Of a DNA stretch of 14,218 bases, positions 7,213-13,935 are shown piece by piece. Below the pieces are notes generated by a model. It searched no databases. It was not told where the DNA came from and worked only from the letters and a program-made list of their open reading frames with translations. The position numbers and the translations under genes are program-made. The DNA is from Pseudomonadota bacterium. GTDB lineage: Bacteria; Pseudomonadota; Alphaproteobacteria; Rhizobiales; Rhizobiaceae. The DNA is taken from contig JAEWDP010000184.1 of NCBI GenBank assembly GCA_023390055.1, positions 1 through 14,218 of the forward strand. Reading direction: 5' to 3'. The first letter of the stretch is position 1, and every line of letters starts with the position of its first letter.

Positions 7213-8622
7213 CTATGTCCATTCCCGAATGTCGACGAAGTGCCCTGCGATGGCCGCTGCAGCTGCCATCGCAGGCGACACGAGATGTGTGCGACCCTTG
7301 TACCCTTGACGGCCTTCGAAGTTACGGTTTGACGTCGACGCGCAACGTTCTCCTGGTCTCAACCGATCGTCGTTCATGGCAAGGCACATTGAACAACCGG
7401 GCTCACGCCATTCAAACCCTGCTGCCTTGAAGATCCTGTCGAGACCTTCGGCTTCTGCCTGCTCCTTGACCAGGCCGGAGCCAGGGACGATCATCGCTGA
7501 TACCGTAGCAGCAACTTTGCGGCCCTCAACGACCTTGGCGGCTGCACGAAGGTCCTCGATGCGGCCGTTGGTGCAGGAGCCGATGAAAACACGATCAATG
7601 GCAATATCAGTAATCTTCGTATTCGGCTTCAGGTCCATATATTCCAGCGCACGCCATTTGGAGGTCCGCTTTGTCTCATCCCGGATATCGTCAGGATTAG
7701 GCACGACCCCCTGAACTGAAATCACATCTTCCGGAGAGGAGCCCCAGGATACGATTGGCGGCAGGTTGGCGGCATCCAGTACGACGACCTTATCAAAATG
7801 CGCGCCCTCGTCTGTATGCAACGAATTCCAGTATTCGAGGGCCATATCCCACGCCGTTCCCTTCGGAGCGCGCGGCTTGTCCTTGATGTACTCGAAGGTT
7901 GTTTCGTCCGGTGCAATAAGGCCGGCTCTGGCCCCACCCTCGATTGTCATGTTGCAAACTGTCATCCGGCCTTCCATCGACAGGGAGCGGATGGCCTCAC
8001 CGGCAAATTCGATGACGTGCCCCGTACCACCCGCCGTTCCGATTTCACCGATGATGGCAAGAATGATGTCCTTGGCGGTAACGCCTTCGGGAAGGGACCC
8101 ATCGACACGCACCAGCATGTTCTTAGCTTTCTTCTGAACCAGTGTCTGGGTCGCGAGAACATGTTCAACTTCGGACGTGCCGATACCGTGTGCCAAGGCG
8201 CCGAATGCACCATGTGTCGACGTGTGGCTGTCGCCACAGACAATAGTCATCCCGGGCAGGGTAAATCCCTGTTCCGGTCCGACGATATGGACAATCCCTT
8301 GCCGCTTGTCTTTCTCGGAATAATACTCGACACCAAAATCTTGAGCATTCTGGGCAAGTGCCTCCACCTGGATGCGACTTTCCTCGTTCTTGATGCCGAT
8401 GTGTCGATCAGGCGTCGTTGGCACATTGTGGTCAACGACGGCCAGTGTTTTTTCGGGGGCGCGGACTTTGCGCCCCGCCAGCCGCAGACCCTCGAAGGCT
8501 TGAGGTGACGTCACTTCATGTACGAGGTGACGGTCAATGTAGAGAAGACAGGTCCCGGTTTCATCACGATTGACGACGTGGTCGTCCCAGATCTTGTCGT
8601 ACAAGGTACGAGGTGCGCTCAT
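7213..8622 (-). CDS. leuC: 3-isopropylmalate dehydratase large subunit
   Basis: A 469-residue subunit of isopropylmalate isomerase, which with LeuD converts 2-isopropylmalate to 3-isopropylmalate in leucine synthesis. It is an aconitase-superfamily [4Fe-4S] enzyme. Cluster ligands are C350 in FIGSCTNGR and C410 and C413 in EPGCSMCLAMN. The segments DHNVPTT, CGDSHTSTHGAFG and SNRNFEGRQG are also present. The frame is open upstream to 8667, but the ATG at 8622 gives MSAPRTLYDKIWDDH, the normal family N-terminus; an ATG 9 bases earlier (MAAM) is the alternative. Neither has a strong Shine-Dalgarno sequence. Its partner leuD is not in the window. It lies downstream of rplS but behind the rplS terminator, so it should have its own promoter in 8623-8880. 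Confidence 0.99.
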   Translation of the reverse strand: MSAPRTLYDKIWDDHVVNRDETGTCLLYIDRHLVHEVTSPQAFEGLRLAGRKVRAPEKTLAVVDHNVPTTPDRHIGIKNEESRIQVEALAQNAQDFGVEYYSEKDKRQGIVHIVGPEQGFTLPGMTIVCGDSHTSTHGAFGALAHGIGTSEVEHVLATQTLVQKKAKNMLVRVDGSLPEGVTAKDIILAIIGEIGTAGGTGHVIEFAGEAIRSLSMEGRMTVCNMTIEGGARAGLIAPDETTFEYIKDKPRAPKGTAWDMALEYWNSLHTDEGAHFDKVVVLDAANLPPIVSWGSSPEDVISVQGVVPNPDDIRDETKRTSKWRALEYMDLKPNTKITDIAIDRVFIGSCTNGRIEDLRAAAKVVEGRKVAATVSAMIVPGSGLVKEQAEAEGLDRIFKAAGFEWREPGCSMCLAMNDDRLRPGERCASTSNRNFEGRQGYKGRTHLVSPAMAAAAAIAGHFVDIREWT

Positions 8623-8652
8623 GGCTGCCATCCGTTGGAGTTCTAACATTGG

Positions 8653-8681
8653 AAAAAGGGCCGGCATTTACCGCTGTCGGC
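8653..8681 (-). terminator. Weak terminator-like hairpin upstream of leuC
   Basis: On the minus strand a GCCGAC...GCCGGC stem (8681-8676 with 8665-8660, one internal mismatch) is followed by CC and five T residues (8657-8653). It begins 15 bases after the stop of the possible small gene ending at 8696 and lies 31 bases before the leuC start. It could terminate that small gene or act as a leuC attenuator. The stem is short, so support is weak. Confidence 0.35.
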
Positions 8682-8695
8682 GCGGATGGATCGAC

Positions 8696-8851
8696 TCAGC
8701 TTAGTCGGCCACTCAGCATGCGATAGATGCTCGCAAAGAAACGTGCCGGCAGGCGCTTATGATCCTGCAGCACGATAAATTCGTTGGTGAGACATCCGAA
8801 TTTCGATCCCATATGCATGCTCATACCAGCTTTGTGAGCACGGTTCAACAT
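8696..8851 (-). CDS. Possible small protein (51 aa) between rplS and leuC
   Basis: A 51-codon frame on the same strand as its neighbours, starting MLNRAHKAGMSMHMG and ending IYRMLSGRLS. I do not recognise it. It is basic, with no clear membrane segment or signal peptide. Codon choice (CTG, CTC, ATC, TTC, CGC) resembles the neighbours, and a weak hairpin with a T run follows it. Against it, there is no good Shine-Dalgarno sequence before the ATG at 8851 or before the later ATGs at 8824 and 8818. The frame stays open upstream to 8911, into the rplS terminator. It contains no leucine run that would suggest a leucine attenuator leader peptide. Confidence 0.3.
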   Translation of the reverse strand: MLNRAHKAGMSMHMGSKFGCLTNEFIVLQDHKRLPARFFASIYRMLSGRLS

Positions 8852-8881
8852 GAGCCGTGTTCTCGTGGAGGGACAGACATG

Positions 8882-8908
8882 AAAAAGGCGGCCCTGAGGC
8901 CGCCTTTT
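8882..8908 (-). terminator. Intrinsic terminator of rplS
   Basis: A perfect 7-base-pair stem (GGCGGCC at 8887-8893, GGCCGCC at 8898-8904) with loop CTGA is flanked by five A residues (8882-8886) and four T residues (8905-8908). On the minus strand it follows the rplS stop by 20 bases and ends in a T run. The symmetric flanks would also allow function on the plus strand. Confidence 0.92.
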
Positions 8909-8928
8909 CATGTAGGATTTCTGGAGAC

Positions 8929-9462
8929 CTATTCCGCTGCTGGTTCGGCAGCCTTTGCTTCTTCAGCAGCCTTTGCCTCTGCTGCTTCGGCGGCAGCCTT
9001 CTCGGCGGCAAGTGCCTGGGCTGCAGCAATTTTCTCAGCTTCGATACGTGCCTTTTCTTCAGCGATTGCTGCGCGTTCAGCTTCATTGAGCTTGCGGGCA
9101 CGAGTACCGGTGTTTTCGACGATACGAGCAGATTTACCGCGACGATCACGCAGATAGTAGAGCTTTGCCCGGCGGACCTTACCACGACGAACAACCTCGA
9201 CGCTCTCGACAAGCGGAGAGTAAGCAGGAAATACGCGCTCGACCCCTTCACCGTAGGATATCTTGCGAACGGTGAAGCTCTGGTTCAGACCACCACCTGA
9301 ACGAGCGATGCAGACGCCCTCATAGGCCTGTACGCGGGTACGGCTTCCTTCGCGAATACGCACGTTGACACGGATCGTGTCGCCGGCCGAGAATTCCGGC
9401 AGCTTTCTCTGAGCCTCAATCTTGGCGGCCTGTTCGGCTTCCAGTTGCTGGATGATATTCAT
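8929..9462 (-). CDS. rplS: Large ribosomal subunit protein L19
   Basis: A 177-residue protein of the 50S subunit located at the interface with the 30S subunit. The conserved L19 core covers about residues 1-115, with PEFSAGDTIRVNVRIREG, VQAYEGVCIARSG, VERVFPAYSP and VRRAKLYYLRDRRGKSARI. After the core comes a tail of about 60 residues made mostly of Ala, Glu and Lys (for example AAAEAAEAKAAEEAKAAEP), longer than the roughly 115-residue E. coli protein and typical of rhizobial L19. The ATG at 9462 is preferred because AGAGG lies 7 bases upstream; a TTG 6 bases earlier is an artefact of the open frame. It is preceded by a 333-base leader and followed by a strong terminator, so it looks like its own transcription unit or the end of the trmD unit. 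Confidence 0.99.
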   Translation of the reverse strand: MNIIQQLEAEQAAKIEAQRKLPEFSAGDTIRVNVRIREGSRTRVQAYEGVCIARSGGGLNQSFTVRKISYGEGVERVFPAYSPLVESVEVVRRGKVRRAKLYYLRDRRGKSARIVENTGTRARKLNEAERAAIAEEKARIEAEKIAAAQALAAEKAAAEAAEAKAAEEAKAAEPAAE

Positions 9463-9795
9463 GATCAAACCTCTATATTCTTCTGAAACAGCCAGAGCGC
9501 TCGAATGTCATCCTTTGGCCATGCCTCCGGAGTTTGCCCCTTTTTCGGGGTTCAAGAGCGGTTTCACCATTCTTTGCTTGCTGGTTGACGGGGCTTACCC
9601 CGTTCCGGATGGGCCATTACACCAAAGAATCGTGTTTGTCATCCCTTTACCGGAAGATTTGGCATGCCACTGTCAGTTCGGGCTCGAAGAGCGAGATGTG
9701 TGTTATTCGACTATCGGCGGATATGTTGGCGTGTGAATGGGGCGCGACGCATCCCACAAACTGTGCTGCGGGCGATCGGCGTATGCATTGATGAT
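9463..9795 (-). other. Long untranslated region between trmD and rplS with two hairpins
   Basis: 333 bases with no supported gene. Transcription toward rplS passes a hairpin at 9603-9588 (ACGGGG, loop, CCCCGT, 6 base pairs) and a short one at about 9550-9537 (CCCC, six-base loop, GGGG). A near-repeat of TGTCATCC plus TTT occurs around 9507 and 9638 on the plus strand. A weak promoter-like pair (ATGACA, 17 bases, TAATGG on the minus strand, about 9643-9615) is present. The region probably holds the rplS promoter and 5' leader. L19 leaders that regulate by protein binding are known in other bacterial phyla, but similarity to them was not tested. Confidence 0.45.
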
Positions 9796-10500
9796 CTATT
9801 TCTTCGTCGCCGACCCATTAGTGTCGCAAATCAGGTCGGGACGCCGTTCACGAGTGAGCCGCAGTGCCTGATCGCGACGCCATCGCTCGATTGCGGCGTG
9901 ATTGCCTGAGGTCAATACGGCTGGAATGGCGTGCCCTTCGAAGACTTGCGGGCGTGTGTAGTGATCATGCTCCAAGATGTCTTGCTCAAAGCTTTCGTGC
10001 ATACCGGAGAGTTCGTTACCCATTACTCCGGGAAGGATCCGGATGACGGAATCGAGCAGCGTTAACGCGGCTGGCTCTCCACCGGAAAGAATGTAGTCTC
10101 CGATCGATACTTCTTCAAGTTTGCGCGTTTCGATTACCCGTTGATCAACGCCTTCGAAACGGCCACAGACGATCACCATGCCTTCTCCGGATGCGAGCTC
10201 TCGTACGCGTGCCTGCGTCAACGGTCTCCCACGTGGGCTCATGAGCAGTCGAGGGCGACTATGGTGGGCGGAAACATGGTCGATCGCTTTTGCGAGAATA
10301 TCCGGCTTGAGTACCATGCCTGCGCCCCCACCTGCTGGCGTATCGTCCACCGTGCGGTGCCGATCCTTGGCGAAGTCACGAATTTGCACTGCATCAAGGG
10401 ACCATTGTCCCTTTTCGAGAGCCTTTCCGGCCAGGGAAAAACCAAGATGGCCCGGAAACATTTCGGGATAGAGCGTCAGGACTGTTGTGCGAAAGACCAT
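9796..10500 (-). CDS. trmD: tRNA (guanine-N1)-methyltransferase
   Basis: A 234-residue SPOUT-family enzyme that methylates N1 of G37 next to the anticodon, using S-adenosylmethionine, which prevents +1 frameshifting. The N-terminal FRTTVLTLYPEMFPG, the GGGAGM loop (57-62), CGRFEGVDQR (112-121) and the trefoil-knot cofactor site SIGDYILSGGE (132-142) are all present, as is the HYTRP segment of the catalytic linker. Length is normal. It starts 5 bases after the rimM stop, so the two are cotranscribed, as in the conserved rpsP-rimM-trmD-rplS order. Here 333 bases separate it from rplS. Confidence 0.99.
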   Translation of the reverse strand: MVFRTTVLTLYPEMFPGHLGFSLAGKALEKGQWSLDAVQIRDFAKDRHRTVDDTPAGGGAGMVLKPDILAKAIDHVSAHHSRPRLLMSPRGRPLTQARVRELASGEGMVIVCGRFEGVDQRVIETRKLEEVSIGDYILSGGEPAALTLLDSVIRILPGVMGNELSGMHESFEQDILEHDHYTRPQVFEGHAIPAVLTSGNHAAIERWRRDQALRLTRERRPDLICDTNGSATKK

Positions 10501-10505
10501 TGTGT

Positions 10506-11072
10506 TTACCGATCCAGTTCACTGGGAGAGCCATCATCATCCCTTTTGTCTCGGTTGTCCGCCACGCCAGCGGCGAACGGATCGATCAGAATCCGATTCT
10601 TTTCCAAGTCAATCTCAAGGACTGCGGCCTCCGAGAATGGGATTAATGCGGGGCGGCGGCCCGATCCCTTCACCTCAAGCAGGTTACCAGCACCGAAGTC
10701 GTAGATGCCACTTATCGTGCCGTAGCTTTTGCCTGATGCATCGATGACTTCCAAACCCTCCAGGTCGGTATAGTAGAATTCGTCGTCTTCAAGCTCCTCA
10801 TCAGGCAGATTCTCACGCTCGATGTAAAGTTCAAGTCCATTGAGCGCTTCCGCGGCGGTTCGGTCATTGATGCCGCGGAAACGAACGACCACAATGTTCT
10901 TGCTCTCCCGGACGTCGAGGACCTCGAAGACGCGTCCATCCATACTTCGAAGATTTCCGTAGTCGCCTAGTGATATTTGATCAGCAGTATAGGATCGCAC
11001 ACGTACTTCACCGCGCAAACCCTGTGCCGCGCCAATCGTCGCCATCAAGACTGGGTTCTGGAGTTTGGCCAT
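10506..11072 (-). CDS. rimM: 16S rRNA processing / 30S maturation factor RimM
   Basis: A 188-residue factor that binds protein S19 and assists assembly of the 30S head. The N-terminal RimM domain starts MAKLQNPVLMATIGAAQGLRGEVRV; a linker with several acidic residues (NLPDEELEDDEFYYTDLEGL) leads into the PRC-barrel domain, which includes GTISGIYDFGAGNLLEV and ALIPFSEAAV. A hydrophilic acidic/basic tail ends the protein. The frame is open up to 11135, but the ATG at 11072 matches the family N-terminus; the longer frame would run into the rpsP terminator stem. A loose AGGA lies upstream. It is followed 5 bases later by trmD. Confidence 0.98.
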   Translation of the reverse strand: MAKLQNPVLMATIGAAQGLRGEVRVRSYTADQISLGDYGNLRSMDGRVFEVLDVRESKNIVVVRFRGINDRTAAEALNGLELYIERENLPDEELEDDEFYYTDLEGLEVIDASGKSYGTISGIYDFGAGNLLEVKGSGRRPALIPFSEAAVLEIDLEKNRILIDPFAAGVADNRDKRDDDGSPSELDR

Positions 11073-11133
11073 GTGGATCTGTTCCTGGAAGTTGTCCGTG
11101 GCGTTCTTACCGGGAGCTGTCGTGAATGAAAAC

Positions 11134-11171
11134 ACAAAACGGGTGGTACGTCATCGCACCACCCGTTTTGT
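11134..11171 (-). terminator. Terminator/attenuator between rpsP and rimM
   Basis: A perfect 14-base-pair stem (11134-11147 with 11158-11171) has a 10-base loop. On the minus strand the descending arm ends in CCCGTTTTGT followed by GTTTTC, giving an interrupted T-rich tail. It lies 20 bases after the rpsP stop and about 60 bases before the rimM start, inside what is otherwise one gene cluster. It could end the ffh-rpsP unit or reduce read-through so that S16 is made in excess over RimM and TrmD. Confidence 0.85.
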
Positions 11172-11190
11172 TTCAATAGAAGACCTATGA

Positions 11191-11565
11191 TTACTCGGCA
11201 GCAGCCTCTGCGCCTGCAGCCTTTGCGTCTTCGGCCTTCTGTGCCTTTTCAGCAGTGCGTTCCTGAGCCTTCTTGCCCGGTTTGCCCTTCTCGGGGTTGT
11301 TGCGAGCTTCGCGCTGTGCAACGCCAGCTTCGGCGAGGAAGCGGAGGACACGGTCGGTCGGTTGGGCGCCTTTGGCGATCCATTCCTGAATGCGTTCCAC
11401 ATTCAGTTCAATACGCTTGTCGTTATCCTTGGCCAGCATAGGGTTCCATGAGCCGAGTTTCTCCAGAAAACGGCCGTCGCGTGGAGCACGGGCATCGGCA
11501 ATGACGATATGGTAGTATGGGCGCTTCTTGGAACCGCCACGGGCGAGACGAATTTTCAGAGACAT
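11191..11565 (-). CDS. rpsP: Small ribosomal subunit protein S16
   Basis: A 124-residue protein of the 30S body needed early in assembly. The core (about 1-85) has MSLKIRLARGGSKKRPYYHI, DGRFLEKLGSWNP and the segment ending QPTDRVLRFLAEAGV. A tail of about 40 residues rich in Lys, Ala and Glu follows, as in rhizobial S16 and absent from the 82-residue E. coli protein. A strong AAGGAG lies 7 bases before the ATG. It follows the chorismate mutase gene by 37 bases and is followed by a strong hairpin before rimM. Confidence 0.99.
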   Translation of the reverse strand: MSLKIRLARGGSKKRPYYHIVIADARAPRDGRFLEKLGSWNPMLAKDNDKRIELNVERIQEWIAKGAQPTDRVLRFLAEAGVAQREARNNPEKGKPGKKAQERTAEKAQKAEDAKAAGAEAAAE

Positions 11566-11602
11566 TCTATTACTCCTTGAGTCTTGTTTGGTCCGCCTGG
11601 TC

Positions 11603-11920
11603 TCAGGCAGATTGTTTGGAGCTGCCGTGTTCGGCAGCGATGGCTTCGTGATGCCGGATGACTTCCTTGATGACGAAGTTCAAGAACGTCTCGGCGAAAT
11701 CCGGATCTAGGCGAGCATCCCTCGCAAGGACACGAAGCCGTTCGATCTGGTATTCTTCACGCGCCGGGTCCGCCGGCGGCAAATCGTATTTGGCCTTCAG
11801 AAGGCCCACTTCTTTCGTACAGCGAAAACGCTCGGCCAACATGTGCACAAGTGCGGCGTCAATATTGTCTATCGATTGGCGGTAGCTTGAAAGCTTTTCC
11901 CTGACGTCTTCTTCGACCAT
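11603..11920 (-). CDS. Chorismate mutase, monofunctional AroQ type
   Basis: A 105-residue all-helical enzyme that converts chorismate to prephenate, the branch step to phenylalanine and tyrosine. The AroQ signature is visible: R14 in YRQSIDNIDAALVHMLAERF, R31, K42 in VGLLKAK and the ADPAREEYQIERL helix. No fused dehydratase, dehydrogenase or signal peptide is present, so it is a stand-alone cytoplasmic mutase. Two starts are possible. The ATG at 11932 overlaps the ffh stop as ATGA. The ATG at 11920 has GAGGGGA just before it and is preferred. Either way it is translationally coupled to ffh. This placement between ffh and rpsP is common in rhizobia. Confidence 0.95.
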   Translation of the reverse strand: MVEEDVREKLSSYRQSIDNIDAALVHMLAERFRCTKEVGLLKAKYDLPPADPAREEYQIERLRVLARDARLDPDFAETFLNFVIKEVIRHHEAIAAEHGSSKQSA

Positions 11921-11928
11921 GGGTCCCC

Positions 11929-13500
11929 TCATTTCTTTTTTGGCAGGCCGGGCAGGCCCGGAAGTCCACCCCCCAGGCCAGGCAAGCCACCACTCGAAAG
12001 TCCTGGCAATCCCCCACCGGGAAGCCCCGGCGTGGAACCGGGTCTCAGGCCGGCCGCCTCGGCTTGTTTCTGGAGTGCTTCTAGCTGCTTCGGATCAAGC
12101 TTGGAAAGGTCAGGCATTCCACCGAGGGCACCGGCACCTCCAAGACCCATTTTCGAAGCCAAACCACCCATCATCTGCTTCATCATGCCACCGCCTTTGC
12201 CTTTGCCGCCCATCGCTTTCATCATATCGGCCATCTGGCGGTGCATCTTTAAAAGCTTGTTGATATCGGCAGCATCTGTCCCCGAGCCTGCTGCAATGCG
12301 CTTCTTGCGGCTGTGTTTTAGAATATCGGGACTTGCGCGCTCGGCCTTGGTCATTGAAGAAATGATCGCGAGCTGCCGGTCAAATACCTTGTCACTCATC
12401 CCGGCAGCAGCCAGCTTGTCCTTCATGCCGCCCATGCCTGGCATCAAACCCATGATTCCGCCCATGCCACCGAGGGATTTCATCTGGCGTAATTGATCAG
12501 AGAGGTCATTCAGATCGAACTTTCCCTTGGCCATTTTCTCGGCCATGACACGCGCCTTCTCGGCGTCAATATTCTCCGCGGCCCGCTCGACCAGCGAGAT
12601 AATATCGCCCATGCCAAGAATGCGATCGGCAATCCGGCGGGGATGGAATTCCTCCATCTCTGTCATCTTCTCGCCGGTACCGATCAGCTTGATCGGCTTA
12701 CCGGTGACAGCGCGCATTGACAGGGCGGCACCACCGCGACCGTCTCCGTCCATGCGCGTCAGCACAAGGCCGGTAATACCGACGCGGTCGTCGAAATTCC
12801 GGGCAAGGTTGACAGCATCTTGGCCTGTGAGTGAATCAGCAACGAGCAGAATTTCGTGCGGATTAGATTTCCGCTTGATTTCCGCCATCTCCTGCATCAA
12901 TGGCTCATCGATATGTGTGCGGCCGGCAGTGTCAAGGATGACAACGTCATGACCGCCGAGCTTGGCAGCCTGTACCGCGCGAGATGCGATGTCGGTTGGA
13001 GACTGGCCGGTGATAACTGGCAGCGTATCGATGCCAGTCTGGGTGCCAAGCTGGCGAAGCTGCTCCTGAGCCGCTGGGCGACGCGTGTCGAGGGATGCCA
13101 TCAGCACCTTCTTGCGCTCACGATCCGTAAGACGTTTGGCGATCTTGCCCGTCGTGGTCGTTTTACCAGAACCTTGGAGTCCCACCATCATGATGACGAC
13201 CGGAGCTGGTGCATGGAGGTCGATGGAGACGCCTTCAGATCCGAGCATTTCGATCAGCTCGTCGTGGACGATCTTGACCACCATCTGGCCAGGCTTGATT
13301 GACTTTAATACGGCTGCACCGACAGCCTTCTCACGGACCCGATCAGTAAAGGAACGGACGACCTCGAGCGAAACGTCCGCTTCAAGCAGTGCACGACGAA
13401 CCTCGCGCAACGCAGCGGAGACGTCTGCTTCGCTCAATGCGCCACGGCCGGTCAGTCCATTCAAGATGGATCCAAGGCGGTCCTGGAGGTTTTCGAACAT
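11929..13500 (-). CDS. ffh: Signal recognition particle protein Ffh (SRP54)
   Basis: A 523-residue GTPase that, with the 4.5S-type RNA, recognises signal sequences on nascent chains and delivers ribosomes to FtsY at the membrane. The N domain (1-90) starts MFENLQDRLGSILNGLTGRG. The G domain has the P-loop GLQGSGKT at 107-114, DTRRPAAQEQL at 138-148, DTAGRTHID at 190-198 and the guanine-specificity motif TRMD at 248-251. The methionine-rich M domain follows, with MGGIMGLMPGMGGMKDKL and the RNA-binding HSRKKRIAAGSG. A tail of about 40 residues rich in Gly, Leu and Pro ends in three lysines, longer than in E. coli Ffh. The frame is open to 13629, but the ATG at 13500 has AAGGAAG upstream and gives the family N-terminus. 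It is the first gene of the minus-strand cluster. Confidence 0.99.
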   Translation of the reverse strand: MFENLQDRLGSILNGLTGRGALSEADVSAALREVRRALLEADVSLEVVRSFTDRVREKAVGAAVLKSIKPGQMVVKIVHDELIEMLGSEGVSIDLHAPAPVVIMMVGLQGSGKTTTTGKIAKRLTDRERKKVLMASLDTRRPAAQEQLRQLGTQTGIDTLPVITGQSPTDIASRAVQAAKLGGHDVVILDTAGRTHIDEPLMQEMAEIKRKSNPHEILLVADSLTGQDAVNLARNFDDRVGITGLVLTRMDGDGRGGAALSMRAVTGKPIKLIGTGEKMTEMEEFHPRRIADRILGMGDIISLVERAAENIDAEKARVMAEKMAKGKFDLNDLSDQLRQMKSLGGMGGIMGLMPGMGGMKDKLAAAGMSDKVFDRQLAIISSMTKAERASPDILKHSRKKRIAAGSGTDAADINKLLKMHRQMADMMKAMGGKGKGGGMMKQMMGGLASKMGLGGAGALGGMPDLSKLDPKQLEALQKQAEAAGLRPGSTPGLPGGGLPGLSSGGLPGLGGGLPGLPGLPKKK

Positions 13501-13573
13501 TTTATCTTCCTTTTTCGTTTCCGGTTTTCCGAAAACGTCGGCATCCTTACAAACAAAAGCAAGACGCAAAGCC

Positions 13574-13608
13574 AAAAAGCACCCGAGGGCGCAACGCGCT
13601 GTCGGGTG
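13574..13608 (-). terminator. Terminator-type hairpin inside the ffh leader
   Basis: On the minus strand CACCCGA (13608-13602) pairs with TCGGGTG (13586-13580) around a 15-base loop that can itself form a short GCG/CGC pairing. It is followed by C and five T residues (13578-13574). It has the form of an intrinsic terminator but lies 74 bases before the ffh ATG, with no gene upstream on that strand. It may be a transcription attenuator or the end of a small RNA. Confidence 0.65.
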
Positions 13609-13680
13609 TTGACCTCCGGGCCTAGCCAAATTGCCCCGGTCGGCGGCTCCAAGTCCTGTAACTTGTCAGCTAATGCTCGG

Positions 13681-13709
13681 GATAAACAGGAAAAGCCAGC
13701 GAGAGTCAA
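13681..13709 (-). promoter_or_regulatory. Candidate promoter for ffh (or a leader RNA)
   Basis: On the minus strand TTGACT (13709-13704) is followed after 17 bases by TTTATC (13686-13681). The -35 matches five of six consensus positions and the -10 only three of six. Transcription would begin near 13674, giving about 100 bases of RNA up to the hairpin ending at 13574. The prediction is based on spacing and position only. Confidence 0.4.
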
Positions 13710-13741
13710 GGGATTGCTTCATGGCGAACTCGGTGGGATAG

Positions 13742-13774
13742 ATCCCCTTGCCACCATTTCCATGAGAAGGGGAT
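13742..13774. repeat. 8-bp inverted repeat upstream of dapF
   Basis: ATCCCCTT (13742-13749) and AAGGGGAT (13767-13774) form a perfect inverted repeat with a 17-base spacer. Each arm lies beside a related GGGATAG/GGGATAG-like segment (near 13736 and 13770). No T run follows on either strand, so it is more like an operator or RNA structure than a terminator. Confidence 0.4.
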
Positions 13775-13935
13775 AGGTCCTTGTGGCTCCAGGCTGATAT
13801 CGCGTTGTGAAGCTACCTGTATTGCAAACGACAATTAGCCGTGATGGCCCCGGCCTTCCTACTGGTAAATTTGTGCCTTTTCGACCATATATCGCCCAAA
13901 CAAGGGCCGTAACGGCATTATACTGGATCAATATC

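Larger units (their letters stand above)
13501..13935. other. Divergent control region between ffh and dapF
   Basis: 435 bases with no supported gene between two divergent genes. On the ffh strand it holds a promoter-like pair (13709-13681) and, between that and ffh, a terminator-type hairpin (13608-13574). Toward dapF it holds an 8-base-pair inverted repeat at 13742-13774. The dapF start at 13936 has only a weak GGAT upstream. Short open frames here are unrecognisable and overlap the regulatory elements. Confidence 0.5.

Noticed and set aside
7798..8508. 236-codon plus-strand frame opposite leuC
   Set aside because: Antisense shadow of leuC; no motif, and leuC is complete and conserved.
8857..9300. 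Plus-strand frames opposite rplS rich in Ser/Ala/Phe
   Set aside because: Composition is the antisense image of the Ala/Glu/Lys tail of L19.
13574..13680. SRP (4.5S-type) RNA gene next to ffh
   Set aside because: The conserved apical sequence (GGUCCGGAAGGAAGCAGC type) is missing on both strands.
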